From the NCBI GenBank assembly GCA_007844125.1, contig CM017572.1, forward strand, positions 26,183,879 to 26,247,878: a stretch of 64,000 bases of DNA. The letters run 5' to 3'. Source of the DNA: Sinonovacula constricta. Taxonomy: Eukaryota > Mollusca > Bivalvia > Cardiida > Solecurtidae. Position 1 is the stretch's first letter. Each line of letters begins with the position of its first letter. A program made the translations under genes and the position numbers. The notes below the pieces were generated by a model. It saw only the letters and a list, made by a program, of their open reading frames with translations, was not told where the DNA came from and made no database searches. This document shows positions 26,095 to 39,645 of the stretch, one piece after another.

Positions 26095-26250
26095 TTGATA
26101 CAAGCGATACCGCCAGTTACCGCCTTAGAACGGTCAGTCGGCAAAAAGGTCCACTGGGTTGTTTAGACTGGTTTGCAGAGATTTTAACCTCGCACTTCCT
26201 GATTGGTTTATCATAAAACAATCAGTGAAACAGGTATAATTAGGAAAAAA
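26095..26250 (+). repeat. Dispersed repeat family A, fragment (middle part)
   Basis: CAGTTACCGCCTTAGAACGG, then GGTCCACTGGG, TTTGCAGAGATTTTAACC and TCGCACTTCCTGA match the centre of the family A unit in the same orientation. The distal part of a unit follows at 26890-27055, so the two may be one old copy split by an insertion. Confidence 0.8.
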
Positions 26251-26889
26251 TAGTCAAGGTTATAATGCCTATCTGGATTTATGTAAAGACGCCAATAAAT
26301 AAAAAGTGACGTTTGTGTTTCTGTTACTAGGAGAATTATTATTGCTTTTTGAACAGTTGCATAAAATTATAGACTGTCAAAATATTTGCTATTTGATTCA
26401 AGGACTAAAATCTCCAGAATAGAAACTAAACGCCGAATCCAGATGTTTATCATATTAAAACATTGTTCATTAAAATTAACTAGCATGTAGCAGCAGTAAA
26501 TTGTCTGTTTTTATTAAATTGAATATTTTACAAATTTCGTTTTCCATTTAAGTCTATATAGCATTTTAATACAATTTTAAGATTCTGTCCGGTTTTTGCA
26601 AAGCGTATTGGGAATGTCACGTGACGAATGCAAACATTTTTAATTAAAATGTTGAAATCTCGTGACCTTTTGATGCGTTTTTGAGCCGTAGCAAAATAGC
26701 TGATGTGAGTCCCTGGGGTATTTTGTAAACAATCGAAAAACAAGGTTTTGTGCAATGATGTAAAGTTATTCTTTATATTCAGGAGTTACAACGAATACAT
26801 GCATCCGCCACTATTTTTACGAATTTAATCATCCACGGAGCTCAAATTCGACACTCGGCCTTTAAAATGATTGAAACATTTTGTTCAAG

Positions 26890-27055
26890 ATAGAACTGAA
26901 ATACCAATGCCCAAATACGTCAAAGGAAAATATACACGACAATCATAATAGGATAAATTCAATGACAACATAGATTACATGCATGGGGATTTTTTACGAA
27001 TGCCGCACTGCATTGGTAACATTACTGTCATCATAACAGGCAAAATACGATAATG
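26890..27055 (+). repeat. Dispersed repeat family A, fragment (distal part)
   Basis: GTCAAAGGAAAATATACACG, AATGACAACATAGATTACAT and TTTTTTACGAATGCCGCACT correspond to the last third of the family A unit. It is noncoding. Confidence 0.8.
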
Positions 27056-28014
27056 CAATATGGAAATTGCAAGTTTGAATACTCGTTTGTGTACGTTTGT
27101 TTTGTTTTACAATCCTTATTAAGCGATAGTCCGTTGTTTTTTTAAAGGATTTATTCACAGTATGTCCTTATTTAATTGAATACGTTTAATCACTTCGACA
27201 TTTAAGCTGATACTAGCAATGATATCTCCCATTTAACTCTTTTGAATATGTTTTATGTTAATAGGACTGTTTAAACAGCAACAACAGCAAAACATGTGCC
27301 ATACAAATCAAGGAAAGATCAATAACCATTTAAAGCGACGTCTGACTTTTCTAAATATTCCGAGATAACAGTGCAAACAGTATGTTATTTATAGATAGAT
27401 GTCTTCTTGGTTGGTTAGAGTCTTACTATTCCAGTTTTGGGGAACATGACCCGATCCTTAGGATTGGATTTTTTGCATCATTTTAGAAGAAAATGAGAAA
27501 AAAAAACTCAAACCCAATTATATATATATATATATTATAAAAATAAATAAATATTTGGATCTGTCATATTTCACTCATTCATTTCTCATTGTACATAGGA
27601 ACTTAACATCGGACTTTAAAACTGAAAAATAACTAATATCACTGCAGATAAAGATTTTAAGCCGTCATTCTAATTGTTTCGGGCATGGATTACAGTGCGC
27701 AGACATGTAAATAGAAGCCGTGTTCTAAACGTTTACAACTGTCTGCAAATCTGCAGTCAGAGTTTATACAAACTGTTTGTTTTCAATCAAGCTTGCGTCT
27801 GTGGTTTAACGTTAAACTATATATGCAGCAGTGAAATCTTATATAGACAGATAACATTTTTTCTGTTCATAGTTGTATGATCATGATGCATGACATTTTT
27901 CTTTTTTCTTCAAAATACCTCTGTCTATAGCAATTTGCATGGATTGTGTACTTTTCTACTTGCTTTAAGCCATCCTAGAGGTACATGGCTTTATTTATGA
28001 TTTCTAACCACACT

Positions 28015-28400
28015 TGTACCTGATCAGCAGCTTGGGGTGCTTCAAAGGGTTTTCAGGTGTATAACCCCGCACTTCTTCATGGATTTTTCAGATACAAACT
28101 GTGGAAAGAAATGACGTTATTAAAAAAAGTGACGAAATTGGAAATAATTTTATCCACATTGTTTTTAGATTATAAAAATTCACAGAACATCTTAACCGAA
28201 ATGTAAATTATCTAAAAACTTAATACTTGAATAATGGAAAAATACGAGAGGAGACGTGCAAATGGTTGTATTACAGACCCACGTTTAGCAGAAATTAAAG
28301 TACAAAACACCTCTGCACGTCAAAGGAAAGTGCATGCTACACATCCTAAGAAGACAATTTGCAAAAATAACTGTTGTATTGCTAAAACCGGTTTAAAGAG
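28015..28400 (+). repeat. Dispersed repeat family A, long diverged copy
   Basis: Ordered matches to the unit include CTTGGGGTGCTTCAAAGGGT, CCCCGCACTTC, AAAAGTGACG, TATCCACATTGTTTTTAG, GAGACGTGCAAATGGTTGTA and CGTCAAAGGAAAGTGCAT. A 72-codon frame at 28234-28452 falls inside it and has no recognised family. Confidence 0.7.
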
Positions 28401-28956
28401 CTCATACTTCGCAACAAAAGTTATGCGCGATTTAACAATTAGAAAACTTTAAATTTGAAGAGTCACGAGATGTAGTGACGTACAGTCAGTACGGTCTATA
28501 GGTCTCAAACCAAATTATCAAAAAGTAAAGAATTACATTCTGGAATTAAGCTGAGTATACGCTAAATACTAAATACATTCGGGTTCATTTTTAGAAAAAA
28601 ATTAAGAATATACTTTATGCGTTTGCTATGGGTTTAAAGTAAATTTGTGTATATTATCTACGATCGATTCGGTACCTCGCTAATATAGTATACAAATGTC
28701 AAATAGAAGATCGATAAAATGTTATCCAGATACGTTCAGGAAAATCTGACAAATAAGGAGTGTACGGCGCAAGTTAGCTGTTCAGCTGTCAAAATAAGTA
28801 AACTTGCTGTTTAAATAGATCACATGAACTGAATAATTCGGCAAGAGATTTTAAATACGATGTTATATTACGATGGCAGGAATGACACTGAGTTTAGACT
28901 TGTTGGTCTCTGAATGTCTAAACAGGATTCATATTGAACAGGAAAATTAGGAAAAT

Positions 28957-29165
28957 ATGAAAAGGTCCTATGACAATAAGCACATATACATATTTGAACT
29001 ACAACTAGGCAAAGGCACAGATACAAGTAAAATTGACAAACTCATTTGTCATATATTCTTATTCATGTATACAACAATTTTACCTGTGCAGTTTGTGCAG
29101 TTTGTGGGTCGTAAAACTCTCCCCGTGCCAAAAATCTATGTTGTCATTCAATTCATCTTAAATTT
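28957..29165. repeat. Dispersed repeat family A, two fragments in inverted arrangement
   Basis: The left half (28957-29020) reads like the start of the unit on the + strand (GGTCCTATGACAATAAGCAC, AAAGGCACAGA). The right half (29050-29165) is the end of the unit on the opposite strand (GTGGGTCGTAAAACTC, ATGTTGTCATTCAATTCATC). The two therefore lie back to back. An open frame spans them by chance. Confidence 0.65.
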
Positions 29166-29169
29166 GTGG

Positions 29170-32100
29170 ATGAAATCGTAACAAAACCCCCAAAAGATTT
29201 TGATTGGGCCGTTTCATTTCGTTGTAGTTTATATCCTTTTGAGACATCAAAATAAAGATGAACTTCCAATGACATAGTCTTATTTTTAAGGTCTGCACAT
29301 TCTCAAGTATTACCACGATCAAACCAAAATTATTTTTGATATTGTTTCAATATATTCATTATGTATGATTTCGTGTACTTTTAAATGTCTCATGTAAAGC
29401 TTTATAGTTGTCATTGCGTTTTAATAAAGTATTTAAAATGCTCATAATTGCAAATGTAAATGGGTTGAAACAAGTAGGCAAAGATTATAAAGTTAAGATA
29501 AAATGATAGTTTAATGCGCCATTTCTTGTATCCTTAAAAGGTCATTCATCAATTATCTTTAAAAAGGTTTCTTATAACTTTAACATACTTTAAGCAAATT
29601 GAATATTGAAATGTCAAAACCAAAGAGTAGATGAATTAAAATACTAAACTAAAATTTGAAATTAATTACCCAATTTTAAAATAGTATTTCTTCTTCTAAA
29701 CAAAGATGGATATATCAGTTTGTGAATAAATTAATACACATGTCATGTTCCATCTAAGATCCAGGGCATCAACGAACATCAACTTTTAGGACCTTTTCAG
29801 ATAAAAATGACGTGCTTCGATATTTGTGAAAAAAAAACAACTTTTGTTGACACTATTGGATAACACCTTTAAACCAACTTTCAATTTCATAGTAATGATA
29901 AAATTTTGAGTAAAGTAAATAGTTTTAGATCGGAAGTAAAATGGACTAAGATTGAAATTCGTCCTCGTAATTTGTATATATATATATATATATACAATAA
30001 CACAATTATATATATAAACATATAAACATAGAAGTGTAAGGTTCACATCGACAATATGAAGTGAAGTATGACGAAGCCGGGCGGGCGATATCTGGATCCT
30101 ACCATGCAAGATTACCCTACCATCTGGGACACATCGTTTAGATTTGTGAGTCTCTAATGGATGGTAATGCTTTGTCTTGAATAAATAGATAGAATCGATA
30201 GTGGTTTTAGCTACACATTAGTTAGTTCAATTTGTTATATTGCTCGTCAATTGAGGTGGATAAAATGCTTACGTAATCAGTAGACATAGTAACTAATACT
30301 GATTTCAGGAAATGTATGAATAAATGGCAATTTACTCTAAGTTATTATATTTTTCATTGGCGGTAATTAAACAAACTAAAGGGCATAGAGGAGAAAATAT
30401 TTTGTCATGCAAAGTAACGTTATAGATGTTATAGATCAAGTTCATTTTTGTAAAAAAGAAAGCAATATGTGATTTTTGCAATAAAGAAATGTTTCCACGT
30501 GGCTGTGCTCGTGGACTCTTACGTATAATACACGAGTATCTATAACTTGCAGTCCATGGATGTCCCTTTTTTCCTTTTAAACTTATTTTCCTTCAAAGGC
30601 GAATTATAATTTATGATTTCATAAAGTTGAAATATCTGTTAAAACACTGAAGCATTAGATGTGTCGAATATTCTCACATTTGCAGCAATTATAATTAAAC
30701 ACTCAAACAAATGGTTAATAATGTTCTGCTCACGATAAACCTAGTTTTATGTTACTTCATCGCCGTAAGGTTTCAAGTAACATGTAAAGATGTATACTAT
30801 ATATTGTAGTTGTAACCAAATGCAAACAACTGATAAGGAACAGTCAAACAAGTACCTGTCCTTGGTTCATTTTGATCGATGATAACGTGTTTTCGAGCCT
30901 TGTGAATTAATATGTTTACTTTAAAATTGATGTTTTAGTAATTTATTAATTAAAACTGAACACATGGTATTTTTTCAAAGGCTGAAGTTTTTTGCGTTCT
31001 TACAATTATTTTAGCCATAAAAGGTATACTTTTTGAATGGGGTTTGTTTTTAAAGTGGCAAAAACAAGTAAGATGCTCGAAGTGGACTGTAAACAGAACA
31101 GACATTTCTTTTTTTCTTTTTTTTTTGTCGTTGCTGCTAAACGGCTTGAATAAAACAATTAAAAAAACAACATAATTTTAATATTCAGTACATGAATTCA
31201 TACTTTTTTAATCAATAATATATAAATAATCGTATTTTGTACAAAAATTAAATTATGATTTTCCAGACAAGTCAACACATGATTTTTAACTTTATTTTAA
31301 AAATTTGGTTGGTGTTTAAACGGTAGTAATAATAAGATTCCTTGTGTTATCTTTTATTAACCAAATGTGAAAATCCATATGTCTAATGGACATTAACCGA
31401 TATCCTCAACATAAAGCAACGCACTTTTCTATCCAGGGCTCTTAAAACGTTGACAAATTACCGTCATCTGTCGTCTGATACGGTTCCACTTTACATCACA
31501 TCTGCTATCTAGCCCAACTAGAGCAATCCCACAATCCTTCAGAAGAGTATCGATTGTTCCCAATTTATTTACTCCTATTCCAAGTTGTTTATGTATCAAT
31601 TAATAACATTCGATACTATAGGACAGTTTGAACGCTTAACACTGTAGGGGTAAACTACTAAACAGACAATGCCTGTCAGGGAGTACTTTTGCCGACGTCC
31701 TGAGAAATAACGATCTAATCAAATAACCATAACATTTTGTATTTTAAGAGAAAAAATAATCAATTACTGAACATATTTTTCCAATATTGTTGGAACAAGA
31801 ACAAAACCAAATAATACAATTCAACCTTCTTTTGGTATAAAGTATATTTGAAATCTGAATGAGGTCAATGCATTGGCAATGTATATCATATATGCTATCA
31901 TGATATAATGTAGAAAACTTTGCGAGTATTAAATCCTTTTACAAATAATGCTCTGTTTTATTTTTACATATAGCGTCAGTATAAATTTCAAATCATTAAT
32001 AATATTTAAAAAATAAACCCTTGATTACAGCAAATGAAGCAAAGGCTTGAGGTTCAAAAACAAAGTATATTAATCCAGACTTTATTTCGAAAACAAGGGT

Positions 32101-32525
32101 TTAAATCACAGAGATGGAAATAGGTGATTTCGTGAAAAAAAAGAAGATAAACGTACCGAATACTTCGATCTAATATAAAATGCTGACGAAAGGCCTCGTT
32201 AAAATTCTACTTAACTTTAAACTTCGAAAAATAGAGTATTTTTCTGCATAATAATATATGGCAGCCGTGTTTAAGAAAGGGAAATTAAATTTCCGGTTTT
32301 GCAGTTAAACTCTTTCGCATTTATACCCCCGAAAAGCTGCCCAACCCTAACAGTAATCACAAAAATGCGTCTTCCACGCTTTGCTGGTCAGTCAAATTCA
32401 TATGCCGATGGCACCGAAAGTCTCCAAAATTTAAAAATATTTTTATATAGTATTTTAACTACTCGGCACGCATCACGATTTAGATTTGTCTCAGCCTCGT
32501 GTGTTACCACATTTTCTTTTTTCAA
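29170..32525. other. No gene seen; TA dinucleotide runs
   Basis: AT-rich sequence with a (TA)n run at about 29975-29995. The minus frame 29786-30109 is driven by that run. No exon, RNA gene or element is supported. Confidence 0.5.
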
Positions 32526-32534
32526 CACCTACCT

Positions 32535-32597
32535 AGTATTCTCTCGGTCTCTCTGTCTGTCTGTCTCTCTGTCTGTCTGTCTGTTTCTCTCTCCCTC
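32535..32597. repeat. CTGT/CTCT microsatellite
   Basis: Mixed TCTC and CTGT tetranucleotide runs. They lie in a longer chance open frame on the + strand, which I reject as a gene. Confidence 0.9.
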
Positions 32598-32654
32598 TAA
32601 ATTAAAACACAACATAGATAACATGCACAGGTTTTCCAATACTTTTCTGATGGA

Positions 32655-32800
32655 AGAAAAAACACGATGAAAGACGGATTGCGGGAAGACACATTATCGC
32701 CTTGTGGACAGACCAGAGAATGCTGGAAAATGAATGGTCCAGGAAGAAATTGGCTTGACCGGGATGCAAAAAGGATCCATTCACCAAACTGAACACACAC
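32655..32800 (-). repeat. Dispersed repeat D, copy 1
   Basis: It aligns to 39505-39645 in the same orientation, with GGCTTGACCGGGATGCAAAA versus GGCCCGACCGGGATGCATAA and AAGGATCCATTCA shared. On the minus strand both copies read a similar short peptide (NGSF-HPG), but each is broken by stops. This may be a decayed element with a once-coding strand. Confidence 0.6.
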
Positions 32801-32949
32801 AGTTTAAGACTTTTAAGATAAAACCACATATATATACTGTGTGTTTTCACATAGCTAGAGTACTGGAGAATAATACAGAATGTGCCATGCGATTTGTTGC
32901 TTACAGAGCAATTACTGCACTAAAAACGGCAATATTTCTCATGTGACTG

Positions 32950-35127
32950 CCAAGTAAAGGAAACTACAGATTTAACACTCCAAAGACTTGTATTCAGCTT
33001 CAATTAAACATTCATATAACACGTTAAGGTTATACAATTAGTCAGCAATCATAGGTTTTGTTTGTTAAATGAGTATGTCTGGCTTAAGTATGGTATAGCA
33101 CAATTGTCCGTCAATAAGCCAACACATTCCTTGTTTGCGATACAACGCTACAAAGATACTTTTGACTTGTAACAATCATAGTTAGATAAGTGTATGTCGT
33201 TTTAATAATATTTTTCATTTCTGAAGGTGCATGATTATACAATTTTCAGAACAAATGTGAAGCTCCTGAAAGAACAACTAACGTAAGATGATTATTATAA
33301 TAAGTAGGTGCGATGTTTATCGACAATACTTCCTCCCATTTTTTTCTGCAGATATCTTTGTGTCATAACTATTTTTATCTTGCCAAGCATGTGTTTCTGA
33401 ACAACTTCAATGTTACATATGCATGAATGATTTAACATTCTTCGCCGAATTGTAAGGAAACTTGTACAAAAAAGCTCTCACTGTGTACACAATCTTCCGA
33501 CTTCGTGGTTAAATGGGATCACTGAGAGCCATCTGATCAATACACCACAGCTTTTGTAATCCATTGTCATAGGTTTGACTTCGTAATGCTCCTTTATTCA
33601 GTAGGAGTAAGAGGTACAGAAAGAAGTAGGATAAACACAAGTTATATCAGCAAAGTTAACCTAATGTAAGAATTAACGAATGAATTGTTTCCGATTTTAT
33701 TTAAACACGAACACGACACGTGTATTTATGTAAATGTGCATGCTATTTCTATATACGTTTCACTCTGTACACTTAAAAACCTTTGACTTTTAATAGAGTC
33801 TCAAGAATAATAGAATCGCACAATGATTTTATATTAAACATAAGGAGCCTAAATATTCTTTGTATTGGCTGTGTGCAGAAAATTCTTGTTTTCATGTTTT
33901 ACCGTAGATAAAGATAACTTTTTTGAATATACATTGTACTTTGCTAATAAAAGAACTTGTATTATTGAAGAAAAGCATTCAATATGAATGCAATATTTAA
34001 TTGGGTTTATATTGACCCCACTTTTTCTTATTTGATTTTTCTTTTATGACGTAAACCAATTACATTGTTGTTAGGCTGTTTTCAGTTATTTCCACATAAT
34101 TAATAGATTTTGTAATGTAAATATGCTTCAAGAACCAGAACAGGCATAAACAACTGACGTAAGGCGCAGACATGTGAAAAAAACCTCACTAATAACAACT
34201 AAAAAGATTGGATCTTTATTATGATATATCATTTCTGTGATTGTTCTATTTTGCCAGACTGGGAGCAAATACCTCTAGCCCCACGTGTGTCTACTTTGGA
34301 GCTAAAGTAAACACTACAAAGCTGAAAAATGACGAGATATTAGACCCGTATGGAACTGTGGACAAGGCTTAGCAAATTACTATAGAAACAATTAAGTTTA
34401 TGTAGGCGTTACAAACTTCACTGCGTCATGATTCGCCTTAGAACGGAAGATACGTTGCCATATTAGTCAATAACCAATGAATGGTGTCAGTAGACGAGTT
34501 AAAAACCAATTGCAATCCTACATCATTACACATATCTTTTTATTTCTTAAATTATAACACGGCAATTTCTCGCAGGAATAGGGTCTACCTGTACGAAAGT
34601 ATTGAATTTACTTTCGTTAAACATAAAGAACGTTTACACATGCATATGCATGAAAGATAGAACGATTTTAAGCAAATAATAAAATCAATATATGAACCGT
34701 ATCAAAAGACAAAACAAGGAAATACAAAAAATGATCATTGTATTTAGGTTTGTGTAACAGGATATTTGACATAAAAGTAGTCTTGGGTACTGATGGAAAT
34801 ATCAAATGGAAACACCCTATATGAATTTAATCAACTTTATGAGAAAGGTACATAAACAATTTGTACAGATTGCTTATAACGTAAATTATTTAAATTTGTA
34901 TTGAGTGTAATTGTAAATCAAATCTAATGCCCTTATATGAATCTTTAAACAAGAATGAGCATGGATTTGATTTCTCACAACTCGCATAGTTAACGCAAAA
35001 TACCTGTTTTGCTAACAAATCAACATATAAATGTACATTCACACATATTTACAAAGTGACATACTATTACGTAATCAAATACACTGAAGCAGTAACGCAG
35101 TTTCTCGTAGTGACACGAATTGTTGTG

Positions 35128-35130
<3 letters not shown>
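32950..35130. other. No gene seen
   Basis: AT-rich sequence with short random frames. I see no exon, RNA gene or convincing repeat. A short CGCCTTAGAACGGAAG at about 34433 resembles the core of repeat family A but is too short to call. Confidence 0.5.
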
Positions 35131-35194
<64 letters not shown>

Positions 35195-35203
35195 CACACA
35201 CAC
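35131..35203. repeat. Compound CA / CGCA microsatellite
   Basis: (CA)n passes into (CGCA)n and back to (CA)n. It is followed at 35262-35335 by an unusually GC-rich unique segment that includes CCGCCACCCCACCGCGCCCC, with no coding interpretation. Confidence 0.95.
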
Positions 35204-35339
35204 ATTTGTAGTATATTCTTTACCTAACTACAGTATACAGAAGCTATTCCAAGCAACATCTCCATCAGCGCCGTATGACCTACCAATTTATGGTGTGCCG
35301 ATCACCGCCACCCCACCGCGCCCCGACCAAGAAAAGTAC

Positions 35340-37570
35340 AATATAAAGAATAAGAGAATATGTTTCAGAAATACTTTCTTGTAATAAGGATTTGGATATT
35401 ACTTTCCATTTTGCTTTATGGGAGACTTTATTTACTCACTGATAATTCAAAAGGTCTGTCTGTCTCATCACTCATTTGACAGTCTAAAACCGACTACAAT
35501 CTTTAATCTTTTTGTTTTGTCCTGACTGTTTGGTTGGGTGGAACTTTATCAGGAGGAATTCCTACTGCTCGCCTTGCTAGTATATTTTCTTTACGAAAAA
35601 ACATAAAGTAAATACCTTAGAGGATGTCAAGTAAATCTCGAAAAATAAACCGACAACGTTTTAGAAGTCACACTACGTCAATGTTTCGATTGGCGCATTA
35701 GGCAGCAAATGGTGCTCTAAAATGCTTTTGATAATGCCCTCGTAGGTAATCAAATGTATTTTCGATTGCTTTGCTAACTTTCGTTCATGAAAGTTTTGCT
35801 GGTTATCTTAACAAAGACTACAACCATGTTTGTTTTACTTAATGTCTGAACATTTGTATGCATTTCCTGCAAATCCGCGCTATGCGTTCGTTTGTTGTTT
35901 AAATCCGGGCTATTATTTGCTTCTAGAATCCCCTTACATTTAAGCTACCGTCTGCAAAATGGGTGATTTATATTGCGTGCCGCTCTACGATGGTTCTTAT
36001 AATGAGAAAATTTATTCCAAACAGACCATTTTCTAGAACACTTTACACACCAGTACTGACGCAATGTCTTGAAAATGCTTAGTATGCATTGCCGCTACCG
36101 TTCTGGTATACTGCTCGATTGTTATTTTGCAAAAGTTTAATAAAATCACAAACTAAAATCAAAGTATTGTTGAAGGTACGTAATGGTGTTTTTTTGCCTC
36201 CCATGGTTTTCTAGCAGTACAGGGAACCATGTTATGACCACTATTTTAATTATCTCCTTGACGTCATCTCGAATTTTGGTTGGATTCAAATTGCTGTCAT
36301 CAACTAAAATGGTAAAAGTGGCAATGACCCGGAAATGCTTATTCTGCTTAAAAGAGCAGATGATTCGAAATAAAAAGAAAAACTTATATAGTGAATAGAA
36401 TTCATTTAGAATAACCAATTATAATTTTTGTTAAAGACATGACGACATTTTTCTCTTCTTACCGTCTTATCTAAAATATCCATTTGTGTTGACTAATTGT
36501 TTTGACCCATTCACTGTTTCAAATGCGTGCTTTTACTTAAGCTGAACGTACGTATCCCTGATTCTCAGTTGTCAAAATGCAGTCTGGAGATTTTAATTTT
36601 CTACAAGCCATATACGTCAATATGTCATACAGGTATGGAGTTTATTCGAAGTTTGTTTACACCATGTTTACAATTTAACAAACAGTGTTTTGGCAAGAGG
36701 TAAAATGAGTCTATCTAAAGCATTGAACCTAATCAGTTTTAATATGGAAATATACATCACAACCACACTAGCTGTTTGACTAGGGTCTAGTATGAAGTAC
36801 GTTAAGCATAAAGAGCGGACGTTAAGAAATTTGGGGCAACCCATATCTTTTTACAGACTGACCATTCCACGGGGCCTTCTCTGTTTGTGTAATGTTTCGC
36901 TTCATTGATTGTGTAATCTTCATATTTACGTGTGTGTATGTGTGTTCGCGCGAGCGTGTGTGTTCGTGTGTGTGTGTGACTATGTGTCTATATGCTTTTG
37001 TCTTAAGCAGTTCAAATTTTGATAGTTGTGGTAATTCTTAGGGGACCTGTTAATTTCGACCTATTGGTATATGTAATAAGATGAGAATACATTTAATAAT
37101 TTAAATAACAACTTTAATAGTGTTGCTGTCATGAACTTGACAGAATTGAAATACGAAATGACAAGATTATCTAAAACCTCCATACACCTAAATCGTAATG
37201 ATGCACACTTTAAAACAATGTTATAAAACAACTCTTTCATAAACTTTAGTAACTTTATTGTCATCTTATGCTATAATGTAACTTTGTTAAATAATTTAGA
37301 CTAAGTGTATTGATTTCTTTAAAGATGTTTAATCGAACCTAAATCAATATAAAAGAATTTCAATTGATAAATTGTCTTCCACAAAGACAATATTGAAAGA
37401 TAATGCGTTTTGCAGTTTTTCGTACACATCTGTATCTGGCATTTTCTTGACCCTAGTCTACTTACTTCGGATGTTATATACCAATATTCGACAAGTAAGT
37501 AAACTAAATCGGGTTCTCCATGTTATACTGATACAAAGAAAAAAACAACAGATTGATTAAACCGATGACT
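35340..37570. other. No gene seen; TG-rich tract at 36930-36985
   Basis: There is an impure (GT)n tract with a CGCGCGAGCG interruption at about 36930-36985. The frames at 36146-36418 overlap on both strands and are unrecognised. TGACGTCA lies at 36259-36266. No gene is supported. Confidence 0.5.
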
Positions 37571-37572
37571 TA

Positions 37573-37930
37573 AGGATTGGTTCACAGACCGCTCTCGTAG
37601 GTAAAAACACCGTCCGCTTCTGACGAGTAAGCTGAGTGCATGTCATCATTGTAATCCGATCAATTACTACGCCAAAGCTTTGTCAAACCACTTCGGAGAT
37701 TTTATAATCAACACAACATTTAGTAGGAGGAGAGTCTCAAATCACAGAAGATGACATGATGAAATATAAATTAAGTTTCAGCCGATCCCGAAAGATGAAC
37801 GTAAATTATTCAATGACGCATGGTTACAAGATTGAACATTATGTAATAGGGGATATATGAATAAAGAAATAGAGGCCAAAGTGATATAGTGAGAAATTTT
37901 GTGCCATGGCAGGAAGAAACAAAATAAAGC
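37573..37930 (+). repeat. Dispersed repeat family B, copy 2
   Basis: Partner of 25185-25600, sharing TTGGTTCACAGACCGCTCTC, AATTACTACGCCAAAGCTTT and an AAATAAAGCAATGAGACATT end. A third, shorter relative (TTTACGAATGGATCACAAAG) lies at 40437-40500. Confidence 0.65.
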
Positions 37931-39504
37931 AATGAGACATTGTGGCCTTACTGAATTACAACAACTTTCTAAATATGATTTCTATGTTGCATTACTGTTA
38001 AGTGTTGAACTTGAATGCAAAAATGTTAAGTGGTCTTACTTCTGTACTAATGTATTTATTATGTATTTATGATGTTGGAAGGTTTCAAGACAGATTCAGG
38101 TGACGCAGTTGTATAAACATTTTTTGTACATTTTGTTAAACTAGAATAGCAAAACAACATTTTGTTTCATGTTGACAGCAAATTTGTGTTTTGTTGTGAT
38201 TCAGTTACCCTTAGACCTACAGTATTTATGGTCTCTTTTATAATAGTATAACAAGTGTGAATCATTTCACATGTTAAAGTACTGACGGATAACGAAGACA
38301 TTTGATAAACAACGTTTTTAATATTGATTTCCTTCTTTTTTATATTTTAGTAAGCCATATTCTTATGTTTTCAATGTTTAGCCAGACTACGAGTAAATAC
38401 TTGTGTCAATTACAATGATAGAGCAAATACTACATGACTGATAAATGACACACTGAATAAACATTTATATATTGCAAATATTGAACCAGTAGGAAGCACA
38501 AAAGTTAACGAAACGACAAAGTTATTTGAACATGTTGATTTGATATGCTGTCCAGCCCTTTGATTTTCTAAAGACGAATACACGTTTTCATGCAATAATT
38601 AGTTCTTTCATGACACATGTAGTACTGCATTATGGCAGTTTGTTAAATGTACCCATGCATAAATGGCAATAAAACAATCATAAAGATGTTTGTAGAATTG
38701 CAAGACTACTAAGAAAAATGTCAAACTAGACATGTATCTATCATAGATATACTAAGATAAGTATGTTGAAATTTTAATATACCATTTTAAACGAGAACAA
38801 ACTCAGATCTGCAGAAAGGTTGCATTTTCACCATATTTTGTTTCCATATAATTCTTATTTAGAATAAATATATGCGTAATGTTTAAATTTTAACTCTGTG
38901 CGCGTTGTGTAGGCAAGCAATATTTATGATAAGTTTGAATTGATATTTTTGCATGGATGCTCATTTATATAATTACGTTTATTTTGATTCTAACGCATAA
39001 CATTATATATATATATAATGTTAAAGAGCTGTATACATGTATTACGGTGTTGAAACGAAGTGGGAGTAGTTTACACATTGCTATCAAATAGCAGAATAAG
39101 CCATCATGGTCCAACTTGGTCAATCCGTTGACAAACCATGATCACATATTTTAAAAAAGTTGTTTTGTTACAGTTTTATGCTAATTTATAGCTACCATGC
39201 CAGGCACATCAAAGTATCGTCCATGCTCTTTTCATTTTTTCTAAACCAATTCCTTAATTGAAGTCCATTGAATCGGGTTAATGAGGCAGCTGATTGAATG
39301 CGTATGTATAGTGGACTACGTGATAAACATGTGGCGTTACTTAGACAATATTAAAATACTCTCCTTTTTTAGGTGTTTGTAAGGTAGTATCGTTAGAGCA
39401 ATTCATTAACTAGGAAGTATGTATTTTATTGTTTTTCGTACTTTTAGATATTTGAGAAATCAAAACCTTTTATCAGGGATGTTGTGTTTAAAGACTCCAG
39501 GATG

Positions 39505-39645
39505 AAATGTGAGAAGAAAGACTGATTGATGGTGGAGCAAGACATTCTTGGCTTGAGGACAAATAAAACTCTGGGCATGCTAAAAGATGGATGGCCCAGG
39601 AAGGAAGTGGCCCGACCGGGATGCATAAAGGATCCATTCATTAGA
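39505..39645 (-). repeat. Dispersed repeat D, copy 2
   Basis: Counterpart of 32655-32800, sharing GACCGGGATGCATAAAGGAT and an ATGCTAAAAGATGGATGGCC-like block. The minus frame here starts MNGSFMHPGRA and has no recognised domain. Confidence 0.6.

Noticed and set aside
26528..26755. 75-codon minus-strand frame
   Set aside because: No recognised family. It may belong to an unclassified insertion separating two pieces of repeat family A, but evidence for coding is absent.
32299..32670. 123-codon plus-strand frame
   Set aside because: Much of it is a CTGT/CTCT microsatellite (SLSVSLSVC). The rest has no family resemblance or splice context.
35131..35203. CRISPR-like or regulatory repeat
   Set aside because: Simple dinucleotide/tetranucleotide microsatellite in an animal genome. 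No spacer structure.
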